This document shows, in pieces, positions 63,176-64,000 of a DNA stretch of 64,000 nt. The DNA is from Chitinophaga pinensis (lineage in GTDB: Bacteria > Bacteroidota > Bacteroidia > UKL13-3), in assembly GCA_945860865.1 (NCBI GenBank), contig CAMARW010000002.1, positions 224,584 through 288,583 of the forward strand, in the 5' to 3' direction. The notes beneath the pieces were generated by a model. It saw nothing but the letters and a program-made list of their open reading frames with translations. It made no database searches and had not been told where the DNA came from. Position 1 is the first letter of the stretch, and each line of letters opens with the position of its first letter. The position numbers were made by a program, and so were the translations under genes.

Positions 63176-64000
63176 TTAATTTACCTGAATCTTTCTGGCA
63201 AACACCTTATCTCCTGCTTGCACCTTTAGTAAATAGAAGCCTTTTGGCTGACCCGTTAAATCCAACTCATTTGCCTGCAAGTTATTGCCTTCAATCTTCT
63301 TTTGTTGAACCAATTTACCTAATATATCAAAAACGCTTACTTGCACATCATCAACATTTGGACTTACTAATCGTAAATTTACCAATCCATTGCTAGGATT
63401 AGGGTAAACACTCATAAATCTATCAAGGTTCATTACTTCATCCAGATTATTTGCCGGCAATACGTTAATCATACGAATAACATCATCAGCCTCATTTCCC
63501 GATAAATCTTTTAATTTGTATCTTATTGTATAAATTCCAGGAACATCCCCATAATACTTTCCTTCTGTGTTACGTGGCAAACCAATTAATACAGTAAAAT
63601 ACTTAGGATCACGCATTTCTTTGTCTGTATTGTAATTATCTATTAAAGCAACAGGTGGGTCTATATACTCTTTCCAACGTGGTAAGTTTACTTCATTTAC
63701 ATTCAATAAATCAATTCTTGGCTTTGTTCTATCTACTACATTTACCACACGCAATACAGAATCTTTATTGCCAGATGGGTCTGTTGCTATGTACCATAAA
63801 TTATACGTTCCCAATACATTAATATTAAGCGTACCTTTTCTGCTAACAACTACCGTTCCTGCAGGCCAGTAATTATCACTTACCGTTACCCAAGGATCAT
63901 TAAAGGTTGTTTTTACTTCATGGAATGTTGGGTTAAAACCATTTAATACCAATGTAGGTGGCTTGGTATCTCTTACATCTATTCTTACCACCACTTCATT
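63176..64000 (-). CDS. T9SS type A cargo protein, C-terminal part (5' end outside window)
   Basis: The frame runs open to the right edge (Asn-Glu precede the GTG at 63994), so the N terminus is outside the window. The visible 275 residues comprise about two and a half bacterial Ig-like domains of the DUF5011/HYR type, with the recurring pattern of DRTKPRI...NVxxVNLP or DTKPPTLVLNG...VSDNY and GTYNLWYIATDPSGN or GIYTIRYKLKDLSGN. They end in a type A sorting domain: YPNPSNGLVNLRLVSP, then FDILGKLVQQ and LTGQPKGFYLLKVQ. The T9SS would export this protein; the tandem Ig modules suit a stalk or adhesin. Confidence 0.85.
   Translation of the reverse strand, partial: NEVVVRIDVRDTKPPTLVLNGFNPTFHEVKTTFNDPWVTVSDNYWPAGTVVVSRKGTLNINVLGTYNLWYIATDPSGNKDSVLRVVNVVDRTKPRIDLLNVNEVNLPRWKEYIDPPVALIDNYNTDKEMRDPKYFTVLIGLPRNTEGKYYGDVPGIYTIRYKLKDLSGNEADDVIRMINVLPANNLDEVMNLDRFMSVYPNPSNGLVNLRLVSPNVDDVQVSVFDILGKLVQQKKIEGNNLQANELDLTGQPKGFYLLKVQAGDKVFARKIQVN

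Overview
The window is a typical chromosomal stretch of a member of the Bacteroidota. The evidence is type IX secretion (T9SS) and gliding genes (gldJ, porU, porV, two porP/sprF), several giant secreted proteins with T9SS C-terminal sorting domains, a TonB-dependent receptor with an N-terminal carboxypeptidase-like domain, visibly AT-rich DNA, promoters of the TAnnTTTG type instead of the usual -10 box, and almost no Shine-Dalgarno sequences. The exact genus cannot be told from the sequence alone. No tRNA, rRNA, CRISPR array, prophage or insertion sequence was seen.

Layout. 1-2.0 kb: end of RNase Z, an rRNA-type methyltransferase and an alpha/beta hydrolase on the plus strand. 2.1-8.2 kb (minus): lysS, a TPR protein, then a compact four-gene unit (40-residue lipoprotein, glycosyltransferase 2, Nif3-like protein, zinc-ribbon coiled-coil protein) between one promoter and one strong terminator. 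8.2-13.2 kb (plus): DedA membrane protein, an unknown secreted protein, GDP-fucose synthase, a gap with a possible broken gene, then MATE and EamA transporters. 13.3-21.5 kb (plus): Mrp and NifU-domain iron-sulfur proteins, an acyl-CoA carboxylase beta subunit, ribulose-phosphate epimerase, a TonB-dependent receptor and an MsbA-type ABC exporter. 21.5-26.6 kb: pentapeptide-repeat protein, fabG, a membrane VWA protein, thymidine kinase and a cytoplasmic hypothetical.

26.7-46.2 kb is the main theme, the T9SS and its cargo. A giant PKD-type cargo protein, an anti-sigma-like membrane protein that itself ends in a T9SS type B sorting domain, and an ECF sigma factor lie in series on the minus strand, divergent from another type B cargo protein. 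Next come gldJ and two porP/sprF genes (minus), then porU and porV (plus). The sigma / CTD-bearing anti-sigma / cargo arrangement is the most likely place for an undescribed regulatory circuit.

46.2-64 kb: ispF overlapping the end of porV, a UvrD-type helicase fused to a PD-(D/E)XK nuclease with a possible Fe-S cluster, fumC, a 2839-residue type A T9SS cargo protein built from three repeated modules, an LptA/OstA-like lipopolysaccharide transport protein divergent from tilS, and the C-terminal part of one more type A cargo protein running off the right edge. Convergent genes are separated by near-perfect inverted repeats that act as two-way terminators.
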